The notes beneath the pieces are model-generated. The model made no database searches. It was given only the letters and a program-made list of their open reading frames with translations, and was not told where the DNA came from. 64,000 nucleotides of DNA from Fallopia convolvulus (lineage: Eukaryota; Streptophyta; Magnoliopsida; Caryophyllales; Polygonaceae). The position numbers were made by a program, and so were the translations under genes. Where the stretch lies: NCBI GenBank assembly GCA_964016875.1, contig OZ024729.1:20356494-20420493 (forward strand). The letters are read 5' to 3'. This document shows positions 47,268 through 58,050 of the stretch, in pieces. The first letter of the stretch is position 1, and every line of letters begins with the position of its first letter.

Positions 47268-48415
47268 GCTAAGGTAAGTTCGTCGGGCTTACGACGTTAA
47301 AAATAGCACTTACGGGAGGCAACCCAGTTTAGTTAACTTTGTTTTTATAGTTTTTTTTCTTAGCTTTCTTTTGAGTTTTTTTTTAGTAGAATAAAAGTTT
47401 GCGGAATAGAATATTTGTGGGCTAACATGTCACAGAAGTCGGGTCGATAACGAAGCTGGAAAAGAGTCGCGCCAGGCTCGGTACCGAGCTGTGAGGGTCG
47501 GTACCGACCTGCGATAAAACCCAGATTCAAAACGCACGGCACAGGTAAGTGTTCTTAACCTAAAAACTCTTCCTTCCCTTGCCCTTCTTTTCCACGCCAC
47601 CACTCTAAACTCCCCAAACACTCTCAAGCAAAACAAATCTTCACCAAATCTCTCGAGATCCAGCCACTCACCCCTCAATCCACACACTCGATCTATTCAA
47701 CTCAAAACCGCGCACCCTCATTGGATACCGAGCAAAGCCATCGTTTTGTTTGTTACCGAAGCCATACACACTCGTTAATCTTACAATCCGATTTTCGTTC
47801 TTCAAGATCAAGTCTACGGTATGATTTCTTGACCCCTAACTCTTTCTTGAAGATTCATGGTAATTTACGGTAGTTTTCATATCTAGATCTATGTATAGAT
47901 CCGAGATTGCATATTCTTATTGCCATCATGTCTCTTTGCCTTTATATTGGTGCTTAATCTTGAATGAATTTCGTTTCCTCATGCTTAATTTACAATGTGT
48001 TTTGATTATTAGAAAAGCATGAAGTAACTTGTTCTTGAATTGCATGATTTTCACCATGAATTTGGCAATTTTTAGCATGATTGGATAGGGCTTTGAGTAA
48101 GTATGGGGTTGCAAGTACTTGATTGTGTGGTTTTTATGAGGAATCTTGCTTGAATTGTGCTTATTGTCAAAAAATTTAGGAGTTAGAGATTCAGGATTCC
48201 TTGCGTAATGTTCTCGCACTAGGCTCGGTACCGACATGTGAGCCTCGGTACCGACCTGTGATCAGCCAGAACCAAAACTGAACCCAGAGACTTTGATACC
48301 GACCCTGAAGGCTCGGTACCGAGGTCGTTTGAGGCTATTTTGTAATGCATGTATGGGGTTTCTTTTTGGTTTGAGTTGATTTTACCTTGGTTATTCATGG
48401 CATTTCAGGTACTAA
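47268..48415 (+). other. E3 leader between integrase and ORF3, with splice-like sites
   Basis: Strong donor-like sequences AAG|GTAAGT (47273/47274, six bases after the integrase stop) and CAG|GTAAGT (47544/47545), and an acceptor-like pyrimidine-rich TTTCAG at 48403-48408, seven bases before the ORF3 ATG. This would suit expression of ORF3 from a spliced RNA, as for retroviral env, but it is inference. Palindrome clusters at 47437-47515 and 48225-48322. No coding otherwise. Confidence 0.5.
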
Positions 48416-49753
48416 ATGGCAAGCTCAAGCAAGGCCAACTCAAGGGCGGGCAGGAAAAGGAGGACCCAAAGATCTCAATCTCCTCCGAGAATGAACGAGG
48501 TCATCTTGCCGACTAGAGATCAACTGGCAGTCTTCAATTCAGTCCTTGAAAAGAACCATCTCACAAGATGGTTTTCAAGGTCAAGTGCAAAGTCCTCAGG
48601 CATCTATGAGGATGTGAAGCATGCATTCGCTATTCTCGGTGTGCCATATCTCCTCAAAAAGGAAGATGTCCCTCGTTATCCGGCTCTTACCTTAGAGTTT
48701 ATAGCCACTCTCCGCATCAGCTTTAAGTCCAAGACATCTGCAGGATGGATCAGGTTCCGGTTAGGCAATGTTGATTATGACTTCAACATGGCAGAGTTCA
48801 ACCAACTCCTCGACTTCCCTAACCACTCCCGAGATTATAAGGCTCCTAATGACTTCAAGGTCAAAGATACTTGGAGTTACATCTCTGGAGAAATTAATCC
48901 TACCGCACCGGCACTTCCAGGGGCGCACATCATCAACCCCATTTTCCGGATCATTCTCAGAGTTTTGGGTGCAACCATTTGGCCCAAAAAGGAGCTCTCC
49001 ATGCCAACACGAACGGAGGTAGGATGCCTCCGTACCATTCTCTTTGAGGACCCCGCCCCCATGAACTTGGGGTTTGAATGGTTGAAATATGTAGAGAAAC
49101 ACGGGGCCACTTCAAAAGGAGTTTACTGTGGCAACTTGGTGAGCCTCTTGGCAATGGCTCTCAACGTCGACCTCCCACGCTACAGTGCACACAGTCCACA
49201 GAAGCTGAACTCGAGCTACTGGTTAGCTTCTGGCATTTTTCAAAGACACGAGAGGATAGTCGCCACCTCGGTTCTTGGACAGACCGTGGTAATGACTCGG
49301 GACAAGTTGGAGTTGTTGCATGTGCCCAACTGGTATGAAGCATGGACATCTCAACCGTTCCCCTTGGCCAAGAAACCTCAAGACGAGCAGACATTGCGGC
49401 AATTCGAGACGAGGTATGAGGGTGAGGAGGCCGCTATGGAAGAGGACGAGCCAGCCCCTACGGAAGGGCTCGGTACCGAGGACCCACAGATCGGTATCGA
49501 GGCCCCTGCACATACTGACAACCTCCGTACTAAACATCCTGGCCTCGGTACCGAGTACTTCGAGGCTAGCACCGAGGCGTTTCACTTCGACACCGAGCCT
49601 GCTCATCATCCTGATGAGCCACCATCATTCGGTGTAGTACCTTACGCCCCCTTTGTCCATCACAACCGCTACCAGCAGCCGCCCCAGGCTGACTACTCTG
49701 GTTCAGATGCTCCTCCTCAGTGGGCACAAGATTTGTCATCCCAGATGCAGTAG
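48416..49753 (+). CDS. E3 ORF3, intact env-position protein of unknown function, 445 aa
   Basis: The only long unbroken frame of E3. N terminus is short, Ser/Arg-rich and basic (residues 1-25, RAGRKRRTQRSQSPPR), compatible with nuclear import or nucleic-acid binding. A globular region (about 40-320) includes RFRLGNVDYDFNMAEFNQLL and VYCGNLVSLLAMALNVDLPR. This resembles the extra ORF carried by many plant Athila-type elements (the ATHILA ORF-1/plant transposon-protein type) by recollection. An acidic tail (EGEEAAMEEDEPAP) leads to repeats GLGTEDP/LGTEYFE that are translated palindromes. No signal peptide or convincing membrane segment, so it is unlikely to be a true envelope. Its function is unknown. 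Confidence 0.8.
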   Translation: MASSSKANSRAGRKRRTQRSQSPPRMNEVILPTRDQLAVFNSVLEKNHLTRWFSRSSAKSSGIYEDVKHAFAILGVPYLLKKEDVPRYPALTLEFIATLRISFKSKTSAGWIRFRLGNVDYDFNMAEFNQLLDFPNHSRDYKAPNDFKVKDTWSYISGEINPTAPALPGAHIINPIFRIILRVLGATIWPKKELSMPTRTEVGCLRTILFEDPAPMNLGFEWLKYVEKHGATSKGVYCGNLVSLLAMALNVDLPRYSAHSPQKLNSSYWLASGIFQRHERIVATSVLGQTVVMTRDKLELLHVPNWYEAWTSQPFPLAKKPQDEQTLRQFETRYEGEEAAMEEDEPAPTEGLGTEDPQIGIEAPAHTDNLRTKHPGLGTEYFEASTEAFHFDTEPAHHPDEPPSFGVVPYAPFVHHNRYQQPPQADYSGSDAPPQWAQDLSSQMQ

Positions 49754-51689
49754 CTGAATTTACAGCATTCTCAGCTCCACCAACGAATGAATCATTGGCA
49801 GGATGTCTATTCAGCTCGCATGGCACTTGAGGATGCACGGCAGCAAAGGGCTGACACTCGCTAGAGGACGATGGAGCAGCACGTAATAGTTGATGAGGAA
49901 CGCTAGCGGATAATGTATTAGGTGATGGGCAACTTTGAGCACTACTTCCCACCACCAAACCAATGAGGATCTCGCTTTCAAGGATGTTTCCTTTGCTTCG
50001 ACAATTGCTTTGTGAGTTTCTTTTCTTTTCCCTGTCTTTTCTTATGCTTTACTTTATTTTTTTACAATGGGGACACTGTAATGTTAAGTATGGGGTAGGG
50101 AGGGAAAAGAAAGCTTGTTTGTTTTTGTGTGTTTTCATGTTCTTACTTTAGTTTGTTTTTCTTAATGCCTGTTTTAGTTGCTCCTTAAAAAAATCACAAA
50201 AAAAAATTAAAATTGAAAAAAAAAAGATTTTAGAACAGATGAGTACCCTTAATCTTTTGGTTCTATGATAGCTTTCACTTTGCATGACCATGTAATTTCC
50301 TTTCAGCATGTTTTTGATAGTATAGCCTGAGTCTCGTGATGAAAATTGTTTTTATAGTGAAATAGCATATGATGAAATTGAGCATGTATGACTGTTAGCA
50401 TGAGTAGTTGCAATCCAACAAAAAAATGACCTTGTGAGCCTTTATTTATAACCTTGATTTTTCATGTGTGATTTGCTCTCTATATGTATATTATCTCTTG
50501 GAATTATGATGGTTATTTATTTCTCAAGACCTGTATAAGATTTTTAGTTCATTACTTGTGAAAGTCATCTGATAGAGAACTTATTTTTTTATAAGCCCTA
50601 TTAATCCATATCCTACCTTACATTATCCTTGTTTTTGATAGCCAATTTGATCTTAAGCTTTTTATTTGTTGTTCCACAAAATTATCCCTAGCCGAGATAA
50701 GCTTGACCCTATCCGGGGATTAGGACTTAGTTGGAGAGGAATTGTTTTTGGAGTGCAAAGATATTTGTTGGTTCAAAAATAAAGGTTTGGTTGGGGTAGA
50801 TTGGAAGTCTCTTGTTTCGATTATGTAAAAAGATCTCTTTGTTAGAAGAATACACAAAGGAAGAAAGAAATTTCAAGCTCGATACCAGTCTATGTGGGCT
50901 CGGTATCGGGGCTTTCGAAGGGAGTCAAAAGAAGAAAAGTACAGCTCGATACCGACCCTCTCAGGTCGGTACCGAGGCATGTCGTGAAGAAAATAAGAAA
51001 GAAAAAATGTAGAAAATGCAGGAAAAAAAAGAGAGAAAGAAAGGAGAAAATATAGAAGGAATAAGGAAGAAAATGTGCAGTGTAAAACCAAGAGTTTCTT
51101 TATGTTCTTATGAAGCTTTCTAGGATTTAATGGGTGAGTGAAAGAAAAAGCGCATAAAGAAGAGAGAGTTTGGTTATCTTATGAGAGTTTTGGAATTATA
51201 TGAGTTTTTAGGAGTCTTTGATTCCCGGATATTATTAGCACCACATAGCCAAATATTTTCATGCCTTATTGTCTTTACCAAGCCCCATTACAACCCGGCC
51301 GAATGGAAGCTTCTATGAAGTTTGTCATTGAGCCTAAGTTCTCTTGATGATTTTTGCTTGTTTTGACAAATCTTTGGTGGAGAGTTTGGTGATATAAGTT
51401 CCGATTTCTATGAGTTTTTGCATATAAGATTGAGTTGAGAGATGAATTTATAAGCCCAAACACATGGGCGTTAAGTGAAACACATTACCCTTGGTGAGGT
51501 TGGATTGTGGTTGCTTATGTCTATAAGTGCATATATATGTGTGATGACGTTAAGAGTCATTTTGCTATTTTTGCTATGCTTTGAAGTTGCTTTTTAGATG
51601 AGGGCTACTACTTGATGAGCATGATGATTGATTTTGGTTTATGTCTAGTTTATTGCTTGAGGACAAGCAAGCTTAAGTATGGGGTATTT
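49754..51689 (+). other. E3 3' non-coding region with two PPT-like sites
   Basis: TTAAGTATGGGGTAGGGAGG lies near 50081 and GCTTAAGTATGGGG at 51671-51684 next to the 3' LTR. The 1.6 kb between contains blocks shared with E2 (AGCTTGACCCTATCCGGGGA near 50699, TTTGATTCCCGGAT near 51219). A palindrome cluster unique to E3 lies at 50878-50987. No credible ORF. Confidence 0.75.
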
Positions 51690-53152
51690 TGATGTTCATG
51701 TTTTTAGTATAGTTTTTGGGAGTTTTTCTTAGTTGTTTAGCTTAGTTTAGTTGAGTTTTAGTGTTTGTTTTGTGTGTTTTTCTGATAAGTTTACATATTT
51801 TATGAAAAGTATGGAAGCTACTCCATGTTCGTGTTTTTTGTAGGTTTTTGAAGCAGAAAGGAGCATTCCGAGGGAGTTGAGATCAAGGGAGGTTTATGGT
51901 GGAGCATGTGGAAGAGAAGAGAAGAAGAAGAAGACTTTTTGAAGATCTCGGCGAATCCAAAAGGAGTTATGCAAAATGTAAAAAAAAAAGAATCAAGACA
52001 GAGACCTCGATACCGACCTGTGCAACAGAGTTTAGTTGGAGAGATCAGCAAGAGTCCTACCGACCCTGTGCAAGTCGACACCGAGGTGGCCTGTGTCGGT
52101 AGGCGGCGTCGATTTTCAGATTTTATATCTTTTATCTCGCAATCTTTTTAGTTAGGAAAGTTTTATCTTTTAGGAATCTTGTTAGATACTTTCTCTTAGT
52201 ATAATACCCTGTTTTAAGTCTAGTTTTGGGGTGATTTTTCGTGGATTCTTTTTCGGACGATTGGAGGAAGAGATGAAGAGAGAGAGGGACGACTAAACTC
52301 GACTCTATTTTCTCTATCGACTTTGTTTTCTCTGTTTTTGAGTTTGACATTGTGTTTGAAGACGAGTTTCGATTATAATTCAAGTAAGCCTTTGTTTGTT
52401 TCCATTCAATGTTCTCTTTCAATTTATTTGTTTGTTTTGTTTCAATCATGAGTGAGTAGTTAGCTTTTCTAGGGTCGGGGTTGAAAACCCGACATAGTTA
52501 TGCATGATTGAATGTGTGATGAATGTTTGATTGCCTTCTATCCTTTATCTACTTGTTTTGTGCTTATACTTAGACGAAAGTCGAAGTAATTCGAGTTTAT
52601 TGCTCGATCGAAAGAGAAAGTTGTAACCTTGAATGTTGATATTGTTCGATAACGAAAGTTTCGAGCTTTGGATCAAAAATAAGTAGAGAGTGAATTGATT
52701 TGTGAAAATTGATTGATTTGCTTGCTTGAATCAACAAAAGTTGATAGGTTTATCCTTAAGGCATGTTATTTATCCTTCACACTATTTCGTATGCATGATT
52801 ATGTCGTGGTGAACCCTTATCCTAGATTATTCTCCATTTGAATTACATTTGATTTTACCGTGTTCAGACTCGTTACCGAGGGGTACAGGTCGGTACCGAG
52901 CCTGCAGTTTGTATGTGTCAAGTTGCTTTGTTCGTGTCGAAACACAACATCGTTATCGACCCTTACAAGGTCGGTACCGAGGTTGTCGTAGCCTTGTTTT
53001 TACTATTGTTTCTATTTTACTTTGTTTCTGTGTTTTCTTGTTTTCTAGATAGTAATCAAACAAAACTTGCTTCTCGTGGACGATCCTGACCTCCCTATAC
53101 ACATCGGGGTCTTGACTACAAATTTATTTGTTGTCGGGAAATCCTCTCAACA
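51690..53152 (+). repeat. E3 3' LTR
   Basis: 1463 bp, closely matching the 5' LTR. Differences include loss of 20 bp within the promoter-proximal palindrome cluster near 52021 and a one-base loss in the TATA box. Remaining palindromes lie at 52003-52100, 52866-52900 and 52950-52984. Confidence 0.93.
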
Positions 53153-53157
53153 CAATG

Positions 53158-53640
53158 CTGGAGGAAACATTTCCTTCGGCAACAACAATCAAGGAGAAAT
53201 CATTGGAACAGGTGAAGTCACACTAAATGAAAAGACTAGCATTAAAGACGTGAGCTTGGTGAAGGGTCTTGGTTACAATTTGTTGAGTATTGCTCAGCTT
53301 TGTGACCAAGGGAACAAAGAGGTATCATTTACCTAGGATGGTTGTACGATCAAGAACAAGAATTCAAGTCTTGTGGTCCTGAAGGGAAAGAGGCACAACA
53401 ATTTCTATTTTGTCGACTCAAGTTTCCAACCACAAAAAAGAGTTATGCTTTGTTACAGTTTTTGATGAGACTAATCTTTGTCATAGAAGGTTTGGTCATG
53501 CAAATCATCGAGGAACTCACAAACTCTACTCACAAAACCTGGTGATAGGACTTCCTAAAGTTTTTCAGAAAAGGAAAGCTTGTGTGAAGAATGCGTGAAA
53601 GGGAAACAAAGCAAATCATTCTTTCAGCCAAAGTTATAAA
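53158..53640 (+). pseudogene. Copia protease end and pre-integrase region
   Basis: Directly after the E3 right TSD the protease resumes with GGNISFGNNNQGEIIGTGEV and LGYNLLSIAQLCDQG (53158-53335). A stop at 53334 and frameshifts follow. The GAG_pre-integrase zinc-binding motif is visible as RRFGHANHRG and a CVKNA...KGKQ segment near 53580-53610, in changing frames. Confidence 0.8.
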
Positions 53641-54580
53641 TCAGCACTTCTCATCCCCTTGAGATGATACACATGGATTTGTGTGGTCCTATATGGGTGA
53701 AAAGTCATGGACGTAGCAAGTATATTTTTGTTATTGTTGATGATTTTACTAGATATACATGGACTCTCTTTCTAGGTTCCAAAGATGAGATGTTCATGGC
53801 ATTCAAAAGCTAGATCAACAAGGTAGAAGCATCAACAAGACAGAAACTGAAGGCTATCAGATCGGATAATGGAACAAAGTTCAAGAATTCCATGTTTCAT
53901 AACTTTTGTGATGAACATGGAGTGTCTCAGAACTTCTCTGCGCCGAGCAGTACTCCTCAACAAAATGGCGTAGTAGAAAGAAAGAATGGAACGCTACAAA
54001 GCATGGCTCGTACTATGATGTTGGCAAGTAACTTGCCTCGGTCATTTTGGGCTGAGGCAGTCAGTACTGCTTGCTACATCATAAATCGAGCTACTATACG
54101 TTCCAATTTTTCTAAAACTCCATATGAACTAACAGGGGACGAAAGCCAAATATTTCCCACTTGAAAGTCTTTGGATGTCGGTGCTTTATTCACAACAACG
54201 GAAAAGACGAGCTAAGCAAGTTTGACCCGAGAAGTGACGAAGGCATCTTTCTGGGCTATGCATCCAACAACAAGGCTTACAAGGTGTTCAATAAAAGGAC
54301 AAAGAAGTTTGAACAAATTATTCATCTTGTCTTTGACGAGTCCAAAAATGGAGGGAACTTGTTAGGGAACGAGGAAGTACTAAAGGTTCTAAATACAGAC
54401 TTAGATGATGAAGTCGATCCAGATTCAAGTACACAAGCTCCAAATGAAGAATTCACTCCTCCCGGTCCAGACGTGGATAGAGATGACACAGGAGGCACGT
54501 CGAATCCTGAAGATGATACTCCACATAATGAAGAACAAGTGGAAGAAACATCCCCTGGAACGACAGATCAACAGGAGTAA
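53641..54580 (+). pseudogene. Copia integrase
   Basis: HMDLCGPIWVKSHGRSKYIF (first Asp, about 53670), RSDNGTKFKNSMF (second Asp, about 53862) and STPQQNGVVERKNGTLQSMA (Glu, about 53975) are the rve core. A TAG at 53812 lies where Trp is likely. After a one-base loss near 54130 the region VFGCRCFIHN and DEGIFLGYASNNKAYKVFN follow, then an acidic tail to 54580. The segment from 53844 onward is repeated twice more downstream. Confidence 0.88.
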
Positions 54581-54679
54581 GAGGAGTCAAGAATAGATCC
54601 TACTCAAATCGAAGTCAGAAACTATCATCAAAAGAGGGATCATCCTGTTGACAACATCATCACTCCATACGAAAAAGGT

Positions 54680-55582
54680 GTGCTTACTCGTTCCTCTCTT
54701 AAGAATTTTTGTGCTTTCAATGCGCTTATCTCTCTTGTAGAGCCGAAGAATGTGAAGGAAGAATTAAAAGATCCTGACTGGATAGATGCTATGCAAAAGG
54801 AACTACACCAGTTTGAGAGAAACAAAGTATGGAGATTAGTTCCCAAGCCAAAGCACAAGATGGCTATAGGAACAAAGTGGGTATTCAGGAACAAACTTGA
54901 TGACACTAGAGCTATCACAAAGAACAAGGTGAGGCTTGTAGCAAAAGGGTACAATCAACAAGAAGGGATAGATTACGATGAAACGTACGATCCTGTTGGA
55001 AGAATAGAAGCCATCCGTCTTCTAATCGCCTATGTCACTCACAAAGTATTTAAACTCTATCAAATGGATGTGAAGACAGCATTCCTGAATGGGTACCTAC
55101 ATGAGGAGGTTTATGTGTTGTAGCCTCCAGGGTTTGAAGATGTTGATCACCCTGACCATGTTTACATGCTGGATAAGGCTCTTTATGGTCTTAAATAGGT
55201 GCCTCGTGCTTGGTATGATAGATTCGACCAGTTTCTATTATCAAATGGATAAAGACGTGGTGTGATCGAAAAGACATTGTTCCTAAAGGAACAAGACGGT
55301 GAGGTATTAGTAGTTCAAGTATATCTTGATGATATTATATTTGTTTCTACTAACCCTAAACTTGTAGAAAGCTTCAAGAATTTGATGAGCAGTGAGTTTG
55401 AGATGAGCACGATCGGTGAACTCACTTTCTTTCTTGGTCTACAAGTGGTACAAAGTGATGAGTGAACGAAGGTAGATCAACAAAAGTACATCAAGGAGCT
55501 ATTGAATGGTATGGATTCTACGAAACCATTTGATACTCCTATTTCTCCTAATACTCGTCTTGATTTTGATCTTAATGGTGTT
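54680..55582 (+). pseudogene. Copia reverse transcriptase (truncated)
   Basis: RT blocks: [71 protein letters not shown], then PPGFEDVDHPDHVY and VQVYLDDIIFVSTNPKLVES with the YLDD catalytic box (about 55322). TAG stops at 55121 and 55195 occupy expected Gln positions; further stops at 55249 and 55463. Sequence ends abruptly at 55582, where an unrelated LTR begins; RNase H is missing. Confidence 0.88.
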
Positions 55583-56301
55583 TGATTAAACCCGACTAAA
55601 CCAGCGCTAAAAGACAAGAACGAGATTACTTTTATTTGACTAGGCAAACACTTGCTTTTATTTATATCTTTAGAACGAGGTTACAAATAACGAGATTACA
55701 AACAACGAGTTCACAAACAGCGAAATTATGCCCTAGATCTCTTCTCAGAGGATTCGAAGTCTCTGTCCAGCAAGATTTGAGACCTCCTAATTACTGCGAG
55801 GTTCTGTCACTAACAGACTATTGACGAGATCTACTCCGGTCGCAAACACAGGCCGGATGTCTTGTGGCGAGATTGAAGAGTTGTTGGTGCATGCGGGGAT
55901 TATGGTCTGCAAAGTGATGTAGCGAGATCTTTGACTGAGACGAGGTCTCTTTGGGCGACTTGAAGTCTTTTTGTGGACCTTCACTTGGCTGTAGCGCGGT
56001 CTTTAACGATGATTCAACACGTCGATCTTCAACAAACAAGATAGTTCTTGAGTTCAAGATGTTTTTCGACCCCTTGCTACCTTCGAGGTTCTCCTCTATT
56101 TATAGAGGTTTGAGGAACATGGTTTTGCCATTTTTTCGATGTGGGACGCTCGAGATCAAGCCCTCTGATTGGTCGAGAGTGAGGCAGTTGGTCATTGGTT
56201 GAGAATATCGTGGTCGCTGAGTGGTTAAATGGGGCGGGGATGTCAGCTTTTGAACAACGAGGTTTGGGTCTCGTTATTAGTTGGGGAGAGTTCGCCTAAC
56301 A
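55583..56301 (-). repeat. LTR of another family (copy A)
   Basis: 719 bp, TGATTAAACC...CGCCTAACA on plus; on the minus strand it starts TGTTAGGCG, has a TATA box CTATAAATAGAGG (56095-56107) and ends GGTTTAATCA. Rich in AACGAG(G/A)TCT-type motifs. Its left edge abuts copia RT with no TSD visible. Copies B (58051-58769) and C (60519-61237) are the same. Confidence 0.7.
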
Positions 56302-56340
56302 ATCCCATTTAGTGAGTTCAACGAGGTACTCCTCAACAAA

Positions 56341-58050
56341 AACTGAAGGCTATCAGATCGGATAATGGAACAAAGTTCAAGAATTCCATGTTTCATAACT
56401 TTTGTGATGAACATGGAGTGTCTCAGAACTTCTCTACGCCGAGCAGTACTCCTCAACAAAATGGCGTAGCAGAAAGAAAGAATGGAACGCTACAAAGCAT
56501 GGCTCGTACTATGATGTTGGCAAGTAACTTGCCTCGGTCATTTTGGGCTGAGGCAGTCAGTACTGCTTGCTACATCATAAATCGAGCTACTATACGTTCC
56601 AATTTTTCTAAAACTCCATATGAACTAACAGGGGACGAAAGCCAAATATTTCCCACTTGAAAGTCTTTGGATGTCGGTGCTTTATTCACAACAACGGAAA
56701 AGACGAGCTAGGCAAGTTTGACCCGAGAAGTGACGAAGGCATCTTTCTGGGCTATGCATCCAACAACAAGGCTTACAAGGTGTTCAATAAAAGGACAAAG
56801 AAGTTTGAACAAATTATTCATCTTGTCTTTGACGAGTCCAAAAATGGAGGGAACTTGTCAGGGAACGAGGAAGTACTAAAGGTTCTAAATACAGACTTAG
56901 ATGATGAAGTCGATCCAGATTCACTCCTCCCGGTCCAGACGTGGATAGAGATGACACAGGAGGCACGTCGAATCCTGAAGATGATACTCCACATAATGAA
57001 GAACAAGTGGAAGAAACATGCCCTGGAACGACAAATCAACAGGAGTAAGAGGAGTCAAGAATAGATCCTACTCAAATCGAAGTCAGAAACTATCATCAAA
57101 AGAGGGATCATCCTGTTGACAACATCATCACTCCATACGAAAAAGGTGTGCTTACTCGTTCCTCTCTTAAGAATTTTTGTGCTTTCAATGCGCTTATCTC
57201 TCTTGTAGAGCCGAAGAATGTGAAGGAAGAATTAAAAGATCCTGACTGGATAGATGCTATGCAAAAGGAACTACACCAGTTTGAGAGAAACAAAGTATGG
57301 AGATTAGTTCCCAAGCCAAAGCACAAGATGGCTATAGGAACAAAGTGGGTATTCAGGAACAAACTTGATGACACTAGAGCTATCACAAAGAACAAGGTGA
57401 GGCGTGTAGCAAAAGGGTACAATCAACAAGAAGGGATAGATTACGATGAAACGTACGATCCTGTTGGAAGAATAGAAGCCATCCGTCTTCTAATCGCCTA
57501 TGTCACTCACAAAGTATTTAAACTCTATCAAATGGATGTGAAGACAGCATTCCTGAATGGGTACCTACATGAGGAGGTTTATGTGTTGTAGCCTCCAGGG
57601 TTTGAAGATGTTGATCACCCTGACCATGTTTACGTGCTGGATAAGGCTCTTTATGGTCTTAAATAGGTGCCTCGTGCTTGGTATGATAGATTCGCCCAGT
57701 TTCTATTATCAAATGGATAAAGACGTGGTGTGATCGAAAAGACATTGTTCCTAAAGGAACAAGACGGTGAGGTATTAGTAGTTCAAGTATATCTTGATGA
57801 TATTATATTTGTTTCTACTAACCCTAAACTTGTAGAAAGCTTCAAGAATTTGATGAGCAGTGAGTTTGAGATGAGCACGATCGGTGAACCCACTTTCTTT
57901 CTTGGTCTACAAGTGGTACAAAGTGATGAGTGAACGAAGGTAGATCAACAAAAGTACATCAAGGAGCTATTGAATGGTATGGATTCTACGAAACCATTTG
58001 ATACTCCTATTTCTCCTAATACTCGTCTTGATTTTGATCTTAATGGTGTT
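56341..58050 (+). pseudogene. Copia integrase-RT fragment, tandem copy B
   Basis: Repeats integrase from LKAIRSDNGTKFKNSM through RT to the LTR. It carries the same stops and frameshifts as copy A (for example TAG after EEVYVL and after LYGLK), so decay preceded duplication. Copy-specific changes include the 28-bp loss that alters the integrase tail frame. Not an independent element insertion. Confidence 0.9.

Larger units (their letters stand above)
39812..53152 (+). mobile_element. Complete Athila retrotransposon E3, TSD CAATG
   Basis: A 13,341-bp element with TGATGTTCATG at its start and CTCTCAACA at its end, flanked by CAATG at 39807-39811 and 53153-53157. Order: LTR, tRNA-Asp PBS, gag, protease, RT, RNase H, integrase, spliced-leader-like region, ORF3, 1.9-kb non-coding region, LTR. 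It is colinear with E2 but about 3 kb longer, mainly from the ORF3 module. The GTCGGTACCGAC family of palindromes is dispersed through it. Confidence 0.95.
36730..55582 (+). mobile_element. Decayed copia (SIRE/Maximus-like) element split by E3
   Basis: 5' LTR (36730-37630), tRNA-Met PBS, gag with zinc knuckles, protease (interrupted at 39811 by E3 and resuming at 53158), integrase, and RT to 55582. Integrase before RT is the Ty1/copia order. RNase H and the 3' LTR are missing; an LTR of another family joins RT directly at 55583. Gag length and type suggest the SIRE/Maximus branch, but this is by impression. Confidence 0.8.

Noticed and set aside
48416..49753. ORF3 as a true envelope glycoprotein
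   Set aside because: It occupies the env position but has no signal peptide, convincing membrane segment or glycoprotein-like cysteine pattern.
55583..56301. The LTR in the tandem array as a simple solo LTR insertion into copia RT
   Set aside because: Left flank GTGTT and right flank ATCCC do not match, and the right flank looks like PPT/internal sequence of the same family, so a deletion or recombination joined it to copia.
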